Below are positions 1 to 10,000 of a stretch of DNA of 64,000 nt, one piece after another. The translations under genes were made by a program, and so were the position numbers. This DNA is from Dehalogenimonas sp. THU2 (GTDB taxonomy: Bacteria; Chloroflexota; Dehalococcoidia; Dehalococcoidales; Dehalococcoidaceae): NCBI RefSeq assembly GCF_039749495.1, contig NZ_JBDLLU010000001.1:1-64000 (forward strand), written 5' to 3'. How positions within the stretch are numbered: the stretch's first letter is position 1; every line of letters starts with the position of its first letter. The notes under the pieces were generated by a model. That model made no database searches. It worked only from the letters and a program-made list of their open reading frames with translations, and had not been told where the DNA came from.

Positions 1-197
1 TACTAAATAGTACTATACCTCAATTATTGCACCGTTACAAGACCCCAAATAGTACTAATTTTTAGCGGCGATATGGGAAGATGGTACGGGTGGGGAAAAT
101 TCGAAATTCGAAACAAATTCTAAATACCAAACATTAAATTAAAACGGGGACGTAGTATTAATTTGCTTGAAGTTAGTGGTGGCGTCATAATGGATTT
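1..197. other. Intergenic leader, AT-rich
   Basis: No gene is visible. The stretch holds two copies of an ATAGTACTA core (near 8-15 and 49-57), which is nearly self-complementary and could be an operator. At about 98-150 it holds a CGAAATTCGAAACAAATTC-type string related to the AT-rich dispersed repeats found elsewhere in the window. The upstream gene lies outside the window. Confidence 0.4.
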
Positions 198-1187
198 ATG
201 GACAAACAGATGACCATCGGCAAGCTGCGGGGCTTGCAGCAGATCGCTGACGAGACGGGGCGGTTCACTATGGCGGCTATGGACCACCGCGGGTCACTGG
301 AAAAGGGGCTGTGTCTCCAGGCCGGGGAAGACTGTTACCAGCCGATGGTAGATTTCAAGCTGGACCTGTGCGCCGCTCTGGCACCGCATGCCTCGGCGGT
401 GCTGCTGGATCCGATTTACGGCGCCGCCCAGTGTATAGGGGTGGGGGTTTTGCCGCGGCAAACCGGGCTTCTGGTCAGCGTGGAGGCTACCGGCTATGAA
501 GGCGGCAAAACGGCGCGCGTGACCCGGCTGCTGGATGGGTGGGGCGTCGAGAAGATCAAGCGCATGGGCGCTTCCGCGGTGAAGATGCTGATCTATTTTA
601 GGCCGGACTCCGGTGAACTGGCCACGACGCAACTGTCCACCGTCGCGCAGGTCGCCGCCGATTGCCTCAAGTACGATATCCCGTTCCTGGTGGAGCCGGT
701 AAGTTATGCCCTGGACGGCGAGACCGCGATGGAATTCGGGCGTAAGAAAACCGAAATCGTCGTAGCGACGGCGAAAGTGATGACAGCGCTGCCCATCGAC
801 GTGCTCAAAGCTGAATTTCCCGCCGATATGTCGGTGATCGAAGATGAAGCAAAACTGATGGATGCCTGCCGGGAACTCGATGAGGCATCGGCCAAACCAT
901 GGGTGATCCTGTCAGCCGGAGCCGATTTCGCAGTATTCCGGCGCCAGGTTGAACTGGCCTGCCGAGCCGGAGCCTCCGGATTCCTGGGCGGCAGGGCGAT
1001 CTGGCAGGAGGCGGTGGACATAGCCGGCCGGGTGGAGCGGCGCCGCTTCTTCGAATCGACGGCCGTGGAACGATTGAAAGAACTCAAAGACCTGACCCGG
1101 CGTCATGGGGGACCTTGGTTTCGCAAACAAGGGCTGGAGCCGGATGCACTGGGAGAGGTAGCCGACGGCTGGTACCGGGGATACTAG
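198..1187 (+). CDS. LacD-type tagatose-1,6-bisphosphate aldolase family protein
   Basis: A 329-residue protein that resembles the LacD/DhnA class I aldolases, which cleave a ketose bisphosphate through a lysine Schiff base in a TIM barrel. Seen directly: an AMDHRGSL motif near residues 27-34, a VKML strand with Lys129, and DVLKAEFP with Lys204, which matches the position of the Schiff-base lysine described for LacD. GASGFLGGRAIW near the C terminus fits the phosphate-binding end of the barrel. Length is that of the family. The physiological substrate cannot be told; no lactose or tagatose genes are nearby, so a role in general sugar-phosphate metabolism is only a guess. ATG198 has no strong Shine-Dalgarno sequence, and ATG210 is an alternative start. 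Confidence 0.8.
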   Translation: MDKQMTIGKLRGLQQIADETGRFTMAAMDHRGSLEKGLCLQAGEDCYQPMVDFKLDLCAALAPHASAVLLDPIYGAAQCIGVGVLPRQTGLLVSVEATGYEGGKTARVTRLLDGWGVEKIKRMGASAVKMLIYFRPDSGELATTQLSTVAQVAADCLKYDIPFLVEPVSYALDGETAMEFGRKKTEIVVATAKVMTALPIDVLKAEFPADMSVIEDEAKLMDACRELDEASAKPWVILSAGADFAVFRRQVELACRAGASGFLGGRAIWQEAVDIAGRVERRRFFESTAVERLKELKDLTRRHGGPWFRKQGLEPDALGEVADGWYRGY

Positions 1188-1214
1188 TTTTCAGTCGTCA
1201 GTTATCAGTTGAGA
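1188..1214. repeat. Short dispersed CTGATAACTGAC-type repeat
   Basis: Read on the minus strand, this segment contains AACTGATAACTGACGACTGA, just between the ends of two convergent genes. Related strings built from CTGATAGCTG or CTGATAACTGACGGCTGA occur at about 59656-59675, 59971-60005 and 60165-60210. All copies are intergenic. They look like a low-complexity dispersed repeat and not a coding or regulatory element. Confidence 0.5.
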
Positions 1215-2602
1215 GCCGGCGGGGTCCCCGAGACGGTTATCTGGTTTTCCTGACGCTCCACCCCGGCGACACCCGGCAGGCTTGAGAGGGCGTCCGTCAG
1301 CAGTATCGGCTGTTCCAGTTTGATTTTCAGGGCGATGCCGTCACCGCCACCTGTAACCATCACCAGTCTAACACCTTCGACACGACGCATCGCCTCCTTG
1401 AAGGCGGTCAGCGATCTGCTGTTGAAGCCGTTCAGGCGCAGCATGTAATCGCCAGGGGCGAATTCCCGGGTAACCGGCTCGGGTTCGATGACGGGTTCTG
1501 TCGGGATCATCTCGGTCGCGGCTGTTGCCGCGGTGGTATCGGCCGGTACCGGGGGAACGACAGGTACGGCGACAGTGGGTGGCGGGGCGGGCGGTGAGGC
1601 TATGGTGGACGACGATGTCGCCGGCTGTTTCCCGGCTTTCTGCTCGAGTTTTTGTTTTTCCAGCTTAGCCTGAAGAACGGCCTCTTTTTGAGCGCGTTTT
1701 TCCGCTTCGGCCTTTTCCCTGGCTTCCCGTTCCGCTAGAACCCTAGCCTCCGCTTCTTCCTTTGCTTTTGCTTGAGCTTTGGCGCGGGCTTGTGCTTCAG
1801 CTTCCAGCTTCTGACGGCGTTCCGTTTCAGCCTTTTCCTTAGCTTCTTTTTCCTGCTGTTGTTTTGCCAGTTTAGCCTGAAGTTCGGCCTCTTTTAGAGC
1901 CTGTCTCTCTGCTTCAGCCTTTTCCCTGGCTTCCTGTTCGAGTCTCTGTTTTTCCAATTTAGCCTGAAGTTGTGCCTCTTTTTGGGCCAATTTCTCGGCT
2001 TCGGCTTTTATCTTTGCTTCCCGTTCCGCCTGTGCTCTGGCCTCCGCTTCTTCCTTTGCTTTGGCGGCGGCTTCGGCACGAGCCTGTGCTTCGGCTTCCA
2101 GCTTCTGCCGGCGTTCGGTTTCCACTCTTTCCCTGGCTTCTTTCTCTTCCTGTTGCTTTTGCAGTTTAGCCTGAAGTTCAGCTTCCTTGCGGGCGCGCTT
2201 ATCCGCTTCCAAGGCTTCCCTGGCCGCTTTTTCCCGATGCAGGCTTTCCATTTTCGCCAGGAGGATAGCCTCCCTCTGTGATTGTCTTTCCGATTCCAAC
2301 CTGAGACGGGCTTCCCGCTCAGCCTGGCGTTTTTGTTCTTTATCGGAAACGTCCGAGGCAGCTTTATCCTCTACGGCGGCGACACGGATCTGGGTTTTTA
2401 ATACCTCAGCCTGGCGCGCATGATTTTCCGCGGCGGCATCGAGGCGGCGTTGTTCATCGGTGGCGCGGGCTTCTGCGGCGAGGCGTTCGGCGGTGGCCCG
2501 GCGCTCGATAGCTTCCGCTTCTCTGGCTGTCCGCTGTTCGCGTTCAACTGCCAGGCGCTCGGTCTCTTTGCGGATACGTTCCTCGATGCTGCGTTCGTCC
2601 AT
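1205..2602 (-). CDS. Long Ala/Glu/Lys-rich coiled-coil protein
   Basis: 465 residues, function not recognised. Residues about 1-330 are an almost uninterrupted charged alpha-helix (repeats of LQAKL, ERRQKLEAEAQARA, KEEAEARA), TolA-like in composition. A Pro/Thr/Val-rich linker follows at about 335-375. A compact C-terminal domain of about 85 residues (from REFAPGDYMLRLNGF) ends the protein and has an alpha/beta pattern like small ligand- or peptidoglycan-binding modules. A unit of about 98 residues is tandemly duplicated inside the coiled coil. The start is supported by AAGGGGG just upstream of ATG. There is no signal peptide or membrane span, so a cytoplasmic structural or scaffold role is possible but unproven. 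Confidence 0.75.
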   Translation of the reverse strand: MDERSIEERIRKETERLAVEREQRTAREAEAIERRATAERLAAEARATDEQRRLDAAAENHARQAEVLKTQIRVAAVEDKAASDVSDKEQKRQAEREARLRLESERQSQREAILLAKMESLHREKAAREALEADKRARKEAELQAKLQKQQEEKEARERVETERRQKLEAEAQARAEAAAKAKEEAEARAQAEREAKIKAEAEKLAQKEAQLQAKLEKQRLEQEAREKAEAERQALKEAELQAKLAKQQQEKEAKEKAETERRQKLEAEAQARAKAQAKAKEEAEARVLAEREAREKAEAEKRAQKEAVLQAKLEKQKLEQKAGKQPATSSSTIASPPAPPPTVAVPVVPPVPADTTAATAATEMIPTEPVIEPEPVTREFAPGDYMLRLNGFNSRSLTAFKEAMRRVEGVRLVMVTGGGDGIALKIKLEQPILLTDALSSLPGVAGVERQENQITVSGTPPALN

Positions 2603-2743
2603 GACGCCCCCTTTCCGGCAATGCCGAAAGGTTATTTGGGAGAAGTATAAAACGCAAACGTAGAGGTGTCAATGGGTACTATTGTCGAGAGGTATGAAAT
2701 CGCCGTCTGCAGGCTGAACGGCGTTTATCCGGGGGACCGGTTT

Positions 2744-2965
2744 TTACCGGCTGCCGAGGTAGCAGTGCCAGTCCAGCGCCGCGGCCCGGCCGTCATCGTC
2801 GGAGGTGCTCCCGGGGAAACCAGGGAGCGGCATTTGGACACCGCCGGCCATCGGCAACGCATAGAAATCCAGCTGCCCCGGGGGGCGGGAGAGCAGGGCC
2901 GCCGGTTTCCTGGCTTCGGCCAGCGCCGGCGGGAATCCGGACTGTCGCTGTTTCGATTGCATCAT
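2744..2965 (-). CDS. Possible small hypothetical protein
   Basis: A 73-residue open frame starting at tandem ATGs, in an otherwise gene-free stretch between 2603 and 3242. In its favour, the minus strand has a TATACAAT box and GGAATGAG a few bases ahead of the start, and the composition does not look random (mixed, with Pro, Gly and Leu). Against it, no family is recognised and there are overlapping open frames on both strands. It could be a decayed fragment. The rest of the 2603-3242 gap shows nothing else clear. Confidence 0.25.
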   Translation of the reverse strand: MMQSKQRQSGFPPALAEARKPAALLSRPPGQLDFYALPMAGGVQMPLPGFPGSTSDDDGRAAALDWHCYLGSR

Positions 2966-3242
2966 AGCTCATTCCATTGTATACCGCCCGAGCGTCTATT
3001 GGAATAGGTAGTTTTACCTGTTTTAGGCTGCAGAGAGCCCATATTTTAATCAGGGAAGGCGTAATCCGGCGTCTCGGCTGAAAATAGGGGTTGTAAATAC
3101 TTTTCACATGGGAACTTCAAAAATAGGTGGGTCAAGATGCAAAAAGCCGTATTTATACGCATTTCAATCCAAATCATACAGGTGTAGACTTTGGAAGAAA
3201 GACGAGTTCAAAACAAGATGACAAAATAAGAGAGGATGACAG

Positions 3243-3932
3243 ATGAACAAGTATCGAAGGATATTATTATCAGCCGGTGGGGTAATGCTGGCGGTCCTGG
3301 CGATAGCCGGGTGCACCCAACCATCCACAACGCCTCCGTTAACCACGTCCGGGCAGTATTACCCGGGCGGCGGCTTCGGCCCGGGGGGGATGATGGGCAA
3401 TGGCGGTATGATGTACCCCGGTTCCGGTTTTTACCAACTTGCGGGTCCGCGAATCACCCTGGCTGCCGCCAATACCATCGCGACGGACTATTTGCAAAGC
3501 CGGACTGATCTTGATTTTGAAATCGGTCACATGATGGAATTCCAGTATAATTTCTATATGGACTTTGTCGAACGATCCACGGGCATCCATGCCTTCGAAG
3601 CCCTGATCGATCCTTTCACCGGCGACCTCTATCCCGAACCCGGTCCCAGTGTCATGTGGAATACCAAGTACGGCATGATGTCCGGGGTACTCTGGGGGTC
3701 GGCCGATGCCTCCGCTCCGATGACGGTAACGCCAGCTCAGGCGAAGGATCTGGCGCAGGATTTTCTGGACGGTTATCTTCCCGGAGCCCAGGCCCTCGAA
3801 GCCGAACGATTTTACGGTTATTACACGCTGGATTTTACCCGGGGTGGCCAGACCTACGGCATGTTGTCGGTCAACGGGTATACCGGGCAGGTGTGGTACC
3901 ACTCATGGCACGGGCAATATTTGGGCGGTTGA
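3243..3932 (+). CDS. Lipoprotein with PepSY-like repeats
   Basis: 229 residues. The N terminus has a positively charged start, a hydrophobic run and a lipobox (AIAGC, Cys at about residue 24), so it should be a lipid-anchored exported protein. A Gly/Met-rich segment follows (GGMMGNGGMMYPG), then two similar halves, each with a helix and a beta hairpin ending in DPFTGDLY and NGYTGQVWY. These endings resemble PepSY-type domains, in which a Gly-x-x-G turn follows a strand. The start is supported by GAGAGGA just upstream. Its role is unknown. The Met-rich patch could bind a metal ion, but this is inference from composition only. Confidence 0.7.
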   Translation: MNKYRRILLSAGGVMLAVLAIAGCTQPSTTPPLTTSGQYYPGGGFGPGGMMGNGGMMYPGSGFYQLAGPRITLAAANTIATDYLQSRTDLDFEIGHMMEFQYNFYMDFVERSTGIHAFEALIDPFTGDLYPEPGPSVMWNTKYGMMSGVLWGSADASAPMTVTPAQAKDLAQDFLDGYLPGAQALEAERFYGYYTLDFTRGGQTYGMLSVNGYTGQVWYHSWHGQYLGG

Positions 3933-3968
3933 GGGGCTATCGCCGGGCTGAAATGATATAATCTGGTT

Positions 3969-4283
3969 ATGGCCCGGAAAAATCATCGTAAACCTGCACC
4001 TGCCGGAGGGAACCGGGCGGTTCCTTCGTTCATAATCGCGCCGGAACTGGACCTTCACGCCCTTACCGTGGTCGAGGCGCTGCCGAAACTTGACGAGTTC
4101 CTCCACTCCTGTTTCAGGGCGGGATATTACCGGGTGAGGATAGTTCACGGCAAAGGCACCGGGGTGCTCAAGCTGGAGGTCGGCCGCTACCTGGCCGGTC
4201 ATCCGCTGGTGCTGGCGTACCGGTTTGCCGATACCTGGCACGGAGGTAGCGGGGCTACCGAAGTGGATCTCAGCTCCCGCTAG
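3969..4283 (+). CDS. Smr-domain protein
   Basis: 104 residues, almost entirely an Smr domain, the small nuclease-like module found at the C terminus of MutS2 and as stand-alone proteins. The hallmarks are LDLHALTVVEAL near residues 30-42 and VRIVHGKGTGVLK near residues 55-67, which correspond to the conserved DLHG-type and HGxG motifs. Here Ala replaces the Gly of DLHG. The N-terminal 25 residues are basic and Pro-rich. Stand-alone Smr proteins can act on DNA or RNA; the target of this one cannot be told. Its last codons overlap by 4 bp the 3' end of the convergent dUTPase-family gene. Confidence 0.8.
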   Translation: MARKNHRKPAPAGGNRAVPSFIIAPELDLHALTVVEALPKLDEFLHSCFRAGYYRVRIVHGKGTGVLKLEVGRYLAGHPLVLAYRFADTWHGGSGATEVDLSSR

Positions 4284-4795
4284 ACGCCGGTATTTTCACC
4301 CTGGTAAACACCACAGTAGCCTTCGGTCTCGGCGTCCAGGCGGAAAAAGACCAGTTGCAGCAGCCGGGCGTTCTTCTCCAGTGTGATACCCTCTTTGTTG
4401 TATACCACCAGTAGCGATTGAGAGCGCCCGGAGTACCCGGCGTCCCAAACTGCTGTATGGATGGCGGCGCCGCAGCGCAGCAGGCTGGAGCGGGGGCGTC
4501 CCAGTGCCATGACATCCGCTGGCAGGCTGACCACCTCGTTGTAGGTGATGAGATAAATGCCCTCTTTGAGGTGAACGCGGCCGTCAGTGTCGAACGGCCT
4601 AGTTGCAACGGGCGCCAGTTTGCGGCCGGCGTTATCGACGGGGATGATCCCCGGGCCTGCGTAGTCGAAAATTTCTTTAAATGTCAGGTCGATACCATTG
4701 GGCTGGAGCTGCTGATCGAGGTCGAGGTATTCAGCCAGGAGGGGCGGCGTGCCAGCGATAAGGTGTCGTAGTTCTGCTTTGGGTAATGCGGTCAT
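4280..4795 (-). CDS. dUTPase/dCTP-deaminase family protein
   Basis: 171 residues of the trimeric all-beta dUTPase superfamily, closest in pattern to the Dcd branch. RPRSSLLRCGAAIHT (from about residue 100) matches the nucleotide-binding RSSLxR segment, and VWDAGYSG matches the following conserved motif. Family enzymes hydrolyse dUTP to dUMP, deaminate dCTP, or do both. In deaminases a Glu lies in the strand after this motif; here the corresponding strand reads SLLVVYN with Val130 at that place. That favours a dUTP diphosphatase over a deaminase, by inference. The gene converges on the Smr gene and is monocistronic. Confidence 0.75.
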   Translation of the reverse strand: MTALPKAELRHLIAGTPPLLAEYLDLDQQLQPNGIDLTFKEIFDYAGPGIIPVDNAGRKLAPVATRPFDTDGRVHLKEGIYLITYNEVVSLPADVMALGRPRSSLLRCGAAIHTAVWDAGYSGRSQSLLVVYNKEGITLEKNARLLQLVFFRLDAETEGYCGVYQGENTGV

Positions 4796-4922
4796 GGCGC
4801 AGAGTTTAACACGGGGGGCGGGCGCCGGGCAACGGGCAGCATCGACAGAGTGGCTTTCGGTCGAAGACGTTATGAAACTAAGCCTTATTGTGAAAATATT
4901 ATCGCTCTGTTAAGCTGTCGCT

Positions 4923-6179
4923 ATGAAAATGCCGAAATTCCCGTCACTCGGGATATCCGGTTACGTCAAAATCACCATTCTCAGCCTGGCTTTCGCGGCG
5001 TTATCACAGAGCCTGCACGGCCTCATCCTGCCGCTTCGCGTGCTCGATTTCGTCTCCGAGGCCGATAAGAACACTGTCCTGGGAGCCATCACTTTTACCG
5101 GCCTGGTAGTCGCCATGCTGGCTCAACCGGTGGCCGGAGCACTTTCTGATTCTACCGCTTCCCGCTGGGGCAGACGCAAGCCATATGTGCTAGGTGGCGC
5201 CATCGCCGTAATGGTGCTGCTTCCGGGTATCGGTCTGGCAAATGGCATCGCCTATCTTTTTGTCGTCTATTGCCTGATGCAACTGGCTTCTAACACCGCC
5301 CAGGGTCCCTACCAGGGCTATTTACCTGAACTGGTGGCACCGAATTACCGCGGGCGGGCATCTTCGCTGAAGTCGCTCATGGAAATAACCGGTGGTGCGC
5401 TGGGGATTTTCCTCATCGGTCGGCTGATGTCCGGTCATTCCCTGGCAAACGAGGGTGGTTTGTGGGTGGCGCTGGCGGCATTATCGACCATAATCGGTAT
5501 CATTCTGCTTTATCTAGGGCGCAGCCTCAAGGACCCGCCGATCACAGGGCCGCTGCCTCACTTCAAGAACCCCCTGTTAAGCTACCGGTTTAGCCTGCGT
5601 GAATCTCCAGGTTTCGGCTGGTTCCTGGCTTCACGTCTTTTGTTTTTCATGGGCGCGGCCACTATTCAACAATTTGCCCTGTTTTATCTCCGGGACGTTA
5701 TCGGCGTGGAGAACCCGGCTGGCGCCACGGCAGCGTTCCTGCTGGTGGCGGTGGTCAGCATGGGCCTGGCCGTATTCCCGGCGGGGTACCTGTCCGACCG
5801 TTACGGCAGGGGCAGGCTGTCGATGGCCGCCGGGCTGGCGGGCGCATTGGGCGTTCTGGTCATGCTGGTCTGGCCGTCAGTGGCGGCGGTATATTTCGCG
5901 GCAGCGGTGACGGGATACGCCATCGGCACCTTTGGGGTTACCAACTGGGCAATGGCTACCGACCTGGTGGTAAGAGGACAGGAAGCCCGGTACCTGGCTA
6001 TCGCCAATATGGCGACGGCGGGTGGGGCGGCGCTGGCGCGGCTGATCGGGCCGGTCATCGACCGTTTCAACGCGGCATCGCCCAACCTGGGTTATGAGGT
6101 GATGCTGGGGACATCGGTCCTATACTTCGTCGCCGGCGGGTTGCTGGTGCTGATGGTTAAGCGGCCAGCCAGTCGATAA
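4923..6179 (+). CDS. MFS transporter
   Basis: 418 residues with about 12 predicted transmembrane segments. The signature between TM2 and TM3 is visible as GALSDSTASRWGRRKPYV, and a second-half counterpart GYLSDRYGRGRLS follows TM8. The RxGRRKP form is common in the glycoside-pentoside-hexuronide and sugar-transport branch of the major facilitator superfamily, so a sugar or related solute is plausible. The substrate cannot be fixed from sequence. The gene is preceded by an AT-rich promoter region, and its 3' end overlaps the convergent DedA-type gene by 23 bp. Confidence 0.82.
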   Translation: MKMPKFPSLGISGYVKITILSLAFAALSQSLHGLILPLRVLDFVSEADKNTVLGAITFTGLVVAMLAQPVAGALSDSTASRWGRRKPYVLGGAIAVMVLLPGIGLANGIAYLFVVYCLMQLASNTAQGPYQGYLPELVAPNYRGRASSLKSLMEITGGALGIFLIGRLMSGHSLANEGGLWVALAALSTIIGIILLYLGRSLKDPPITGPLPHFKNPLLSYRFSLRESPGFGWFLASRLLFFMGAATIQQFALFYLRDVIGVENPAGATAAFLLVAVVSMGLAVFPAGYLSDRYGRGRLSMAAGLAGALGVLVMLVWPSVAAVYFAAAVTGYAIGTFGVTNWAMATDLVVRGQEARYLAIANMATAGGAALARLIGPVIDRFNAASPNLGYEVMLGTSVLYFVAGGLLVLMVKRPASR

Positions 6180-6783
6180 CCTGCTGCCATCCCAGGGCTC
6201 CGGCCCAGGCTAGAACGATGTAGAGTACGCTCCGGCCGAGGAAGCAGGCGATAAAGAATTTGCGCGCCGGAAATCGCATCACCCCGGCTGTGATACCGGC
6301 AACGTCGAACATGAGCGGCGCCGCCGACAGCCCGAAGATGGCCCACACGCCGAACCGGTCCAACCAGTGATGAACGCGGATATACCACTTATGGTGCTGT
6401 GGCACCACCGCCCGGCCGGAGTATCCGGCCAGATACCCGGTCATCTCACCGACAGCCGCACCGAGCGCGGCGGCCAGGCCGACGAGGGTAGGCGATGGCA
6501 ATGTAGCGCCCAGAGCCGCCAGGACCAAAAAGTTCCCTGCCGGCAGCACCACCGTGGCGTTGAGGATGGCGCTGATAACGAAGGCACCGACATAGCCGTA
6601 CTCTTTCAAACTCTCGACGAGGTCAGGGTTGGCGTTGTAAATGTATAACACGGCGGCTACGATGGCGATGACGAAAACGATGGAAAGAATAGGCAGAAAT
6701 CGCCGCTGCACCCAGCCGCCGGTGGGGACGATGTGCTCATCGGAATTGGGGGGTTGACCGTTTGGGGTGGGGTTATTTACCAT
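6157..6783 (-). CDS. DedA/VTT-family membrane protein
   Basis: 208 residues with 4-5 hydrophobic segments. A cytoplasmic N-terminal tail of about 28 residues precedes TM1. The middle contains LGAAVGEMTGYLAGYSGR, a form of the G-x-x-x-G-Y motif of the VTT (SNARE-associated Golgi/DedA) domain, and a C-terminal RFPARKFFIACFLGRSVLY helix. Bacterial homologues take part in membrane homeostasis and lipid-carrier flipping. The gene is convergent with the MFS gene and lies just left of tRNA-Glu. Confidence 0.8.
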   Translation of the reverse strand: MVNNPTPNGQPPNSDEHIVPTGGWVQRRFLPILSIVFVIAIVAAVLYIYNANPDLVESLKEYGYVGAFVISAILNATVVLPAGNFLVLAALGATLPSPTLVGLAAALGAAVGEMTGYLAGYSGRAVVPQHHKWYIRVHHWLDRFGVWAIFGLSAAPLMFDVAGITAGVMRFPARKFFIACFLGRSVLYIVLAWAGALGWQQVIDWLAA

Positions 6784-6873
6784 CGTGGGCTATTTTAGCA
6801 TATCGGCGGCGGGCTTACTCCGGCCGACGTTGTCAAGCTTCCGGGCTTTTGCTATACTTCAATGGTTTTCCGC

Positions 6874-6946
6874 GCCCCCATCGTCTAGTGGCCTAGGACA
6901 ACGGCCTTTCACGCCGTCAACAGGGATTCGAATTCCCTTGGGGGTA
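6874..6946 (+). tRNA. tRNA-Glu (anticodon TTC)
   Basis: The cloverleaf can be drawn by hand. The 7-bp acceptor stem GCCCCCA/TGGGGGT includes a terminal G-T pair. The 5-bp anticodon stem is ACGGC/GCCGT and encloses a 7-base loop with TTC at 6908-6910. The T arm is AGGGATTCGAATTCCCT. The discriminator is A6946, and CCA is not encoded. The identity is Glu. Confidence 0.95.
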
Positions 6947-7013
6947 CTCTAAATCTTCCTCTCTCGGAATATGATGTTCCATGACTGCTTCCAAGCCCCA
7001 CACCAACGTCCTG

Positions 7014-10000
7014 TCATGTTCGCGACAGCAATTTGTTGACCTTATCAAGAAACTCCATCCGGTCAAATGGTTTGACGATATAAGGAATGTTATGAGTATT
7101 GAGGTACTCTCTGGTTACCAGATCCGAGGTATCCCCTGTCAGGAACATCACCCGGTCAGCCATATGCACCCATCTTTGTTTGACCTGGTTATAAAATTCG
7201 ATGCCGCTCATCCCCGGCATTCGGATGTCTAAAATAATGAAATCGTAGCTGTTTTCTGTCAACCTTTCCAATCCTAAAAGGGGATCATGACACACCGTTA
7301 CCTCATGCCCAAAGCGATTCAATATGGCCTTGACGAGTTCCCCCACGGTTGGTTCGTCATCAACTATTAGTATCTGCGCTTTATTAATTACATGGTGAGT
7401 ATTGACCGACTCAGCCTCGACAACGGGCAATGCGACCGACTCCACGATGGGCAATTCAACAATGAAGGCTGCCCCCTCACCCTCCCTGCTTTCCACGTTG
7501 ATGGTGCCGCCATGTTCACGGATGATACCCAAAGATAACGATAGACCTAAACCGGTGCCTTCTCCTGGGTCTTTGGTTGTAAAAAAAGGTTGGAACAATT
7601 TACGCATAATTTCATCGGACATTCCCGGTCCATCATCAGTTATTGAAATGCGGATATTCCCGTTCATCCTCTCTGTTTTGACGACCAATTTGCCCTTATC
7701 ATGCGCTTTTTTCATAGCATGTTCGGCGTTGACAATCAAATTCAAAAACACCTGTTGTAGCTGACCGGCGTCAGCCATAACCCAGGGTAGATCCGGCGCA
7801 TAATCTTTTACCACTTCGATATTGGCTGTCTTCAAAACATAACTTCTAAGTTCCAGGGTGTTATCCAACAGCTCTTCAATAGAAACTGCGCTTTTCACCG
7901 GCTTGGCTTGTCTGGCAAAAGTCAGCATGCGTCTGACGATATCTTTTACCCGCTGAGAACCGGCATTGATGATGGTCAATTCTTCTTTCATGTCATCGGG
8001 AATGTTCGTGCGACCCAGAAGAAGTTCAGAAAATCCAATAACGCCGGTCAATGGATTATTAATCTCATGGGCAATGCCGGCGGCCATTTCGCCGACCGCC
8101 GCCAGCCGTGAGGCCATCTCAGCTTTATCCCGAAGTTGCTGCTGTTCTGCCTCCGATTGTTTCTTATCGGTAATATCCTGGACGATACCCGATAGGATTA
8201 CCGGTTTGCCGTTATCGTCGAGTATCAGTTCACCCGCCTCGGCCCAGACGGTACGAACAACACCGTCAGGCCGGATTATCCGATATTCCAGAGGAATCGG
8301 ATTTTTATCTTTGAGGACAGCCAAGTTTGACGCTTCGACTGCAGCCTGGTCATCGGGATGAATTGCCGCCGCAATAACGTCGGCTAAATCTCCTGAAAAG
8401 CTGTCTTTGGCGATGCCGAATATGCGGAACATCTCGTCCGACCATTCCAGGCGGTTTTCCCGGATGTGCCATACCCAGCTTCCCAAATGAGCCATTGACT
8501 GGGCTTTATTCAATTGTTCTGTTGACTCAAGAAGCCTGGTTTCCGCCTCTTTGCGTTCAGTGATGTCCGTTGCGGCGGAGAGCCCGCCGATGACTTTTCC
8601 TTGACTATCTTTCAAAGAGCGGCACCACCAGGCAAGCAAACGTTTTGCCCCATCTTTCCGCCTTTGCCAGCTTTCGATATACACATTATTCTCGGTGCCA
8701 TCAAAAACCGGTTGTACTTTTTCATAGGTGGCCTGTTCCCCTTCAAAGTAGTACGAGGCTTCTTTGCCGACAGCATCATCGCCGAAGAAATCCAGCCCGG
8801 CTTGATTCGCCCAGGTGTAGACCTTGTCGTTATCGACCTCCATAATGATGTCCGGTACGGCCGACAGGATGGTTGACTGGTGAACAGATATCTCCAGTAA
8901 TTCCGTTTCCGCGTGCTTCCGTTCCGATATATCTTTGATGATGTGCACGGAACCAGTCAATTGCCCTTCGGCACCAAAGATGGGCGAGGAAGTGGCTTCA
9001 ACCCAGATCTTCAGTTTCTTGTCAAAATACTCGCTTGACTCTACTTTTTTGGAGGCTATGGTTCGGGCATGGGGACACATCGGGTGCGGCTGGTTCATGG
9101 CATGTATAACTTCATAACAGTGTTGGCCGATAAGTACTTGTGGGGTTTCACCGAGCTTCTTGGCGAAGGCTTGATTGACTCTGACTATTTTATGGTCGGC
9201 ATCAACAATGGCTACCATGTCGGTGATGGAATCAAAGGTTGAACGCCATTCTTCAGCGGCGTCCGATAATTTTTTTTGAGCCAACAGCCTGTCAGATGCC
9301 TCTTTCTGAAGTTCATCACGCGATACCAGGGTAGCTTGTAACTGCGCAGTCATATCCTGAAAGGCAACGGCTAATATCCCTGTTTCATCAGAACTACGGC
9401 TACCAAGTGGTGTATTGAAATTTCCCCGCCCAATTTCCCGGGCGGAACGGGTAAGTTTGCGTATCGGCCGGGTGATGCTGAAAGCTAGAAAGGCAGCTAT
9501 TAAGGCGGCGATACCGCCGGTGACAGTGGCGGTAAGCACGGCCTGGCGATTCAGCACTGAAATCTGTTCAGTTATTACCGATAACGAGGTGCTGACCAGC
9601 ACACCCAGCGGCAGATCGGATAACGGGAAAAAGCTTACCAGCCCTGATGGATTGCCCTGGACGGAAGTTTCAATATTTCCAGATAAACCTGATCTCATGA
9701 GACCAATTGCTTCCAGATACTCAGTTTCAAATGGCTTCATGATGTAAGATTTTTCAGAGTCAGCGGTAACGATTCCAGATCGGAGATCAATGATGGTTGA
9801 ATGATGGGTGTGAGAATCATCTAAATTCAACGCCGATATCAGCCCATCGAGGGTAATATCGCCGCTCAGGATGGCTATTAGATCGCCGGACCCATTGATT
9901 ATCGGCACTGCGCAAGGAGTTATGGGACTGCCGGTAACACGGGAAATAAGAGGGACACTCAGTTCCGGCATACCGGTAGATACGACGGCATTATACCAAT

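Noticed and set aside
2793-3107. A 104-residue minus-strand open frame overlapping the small candidate at 2744-2965
   Set aside because: It has no ribosome-binding site and a mixed, low-information composition; the shorter frame has a better start context, though it is also weak.
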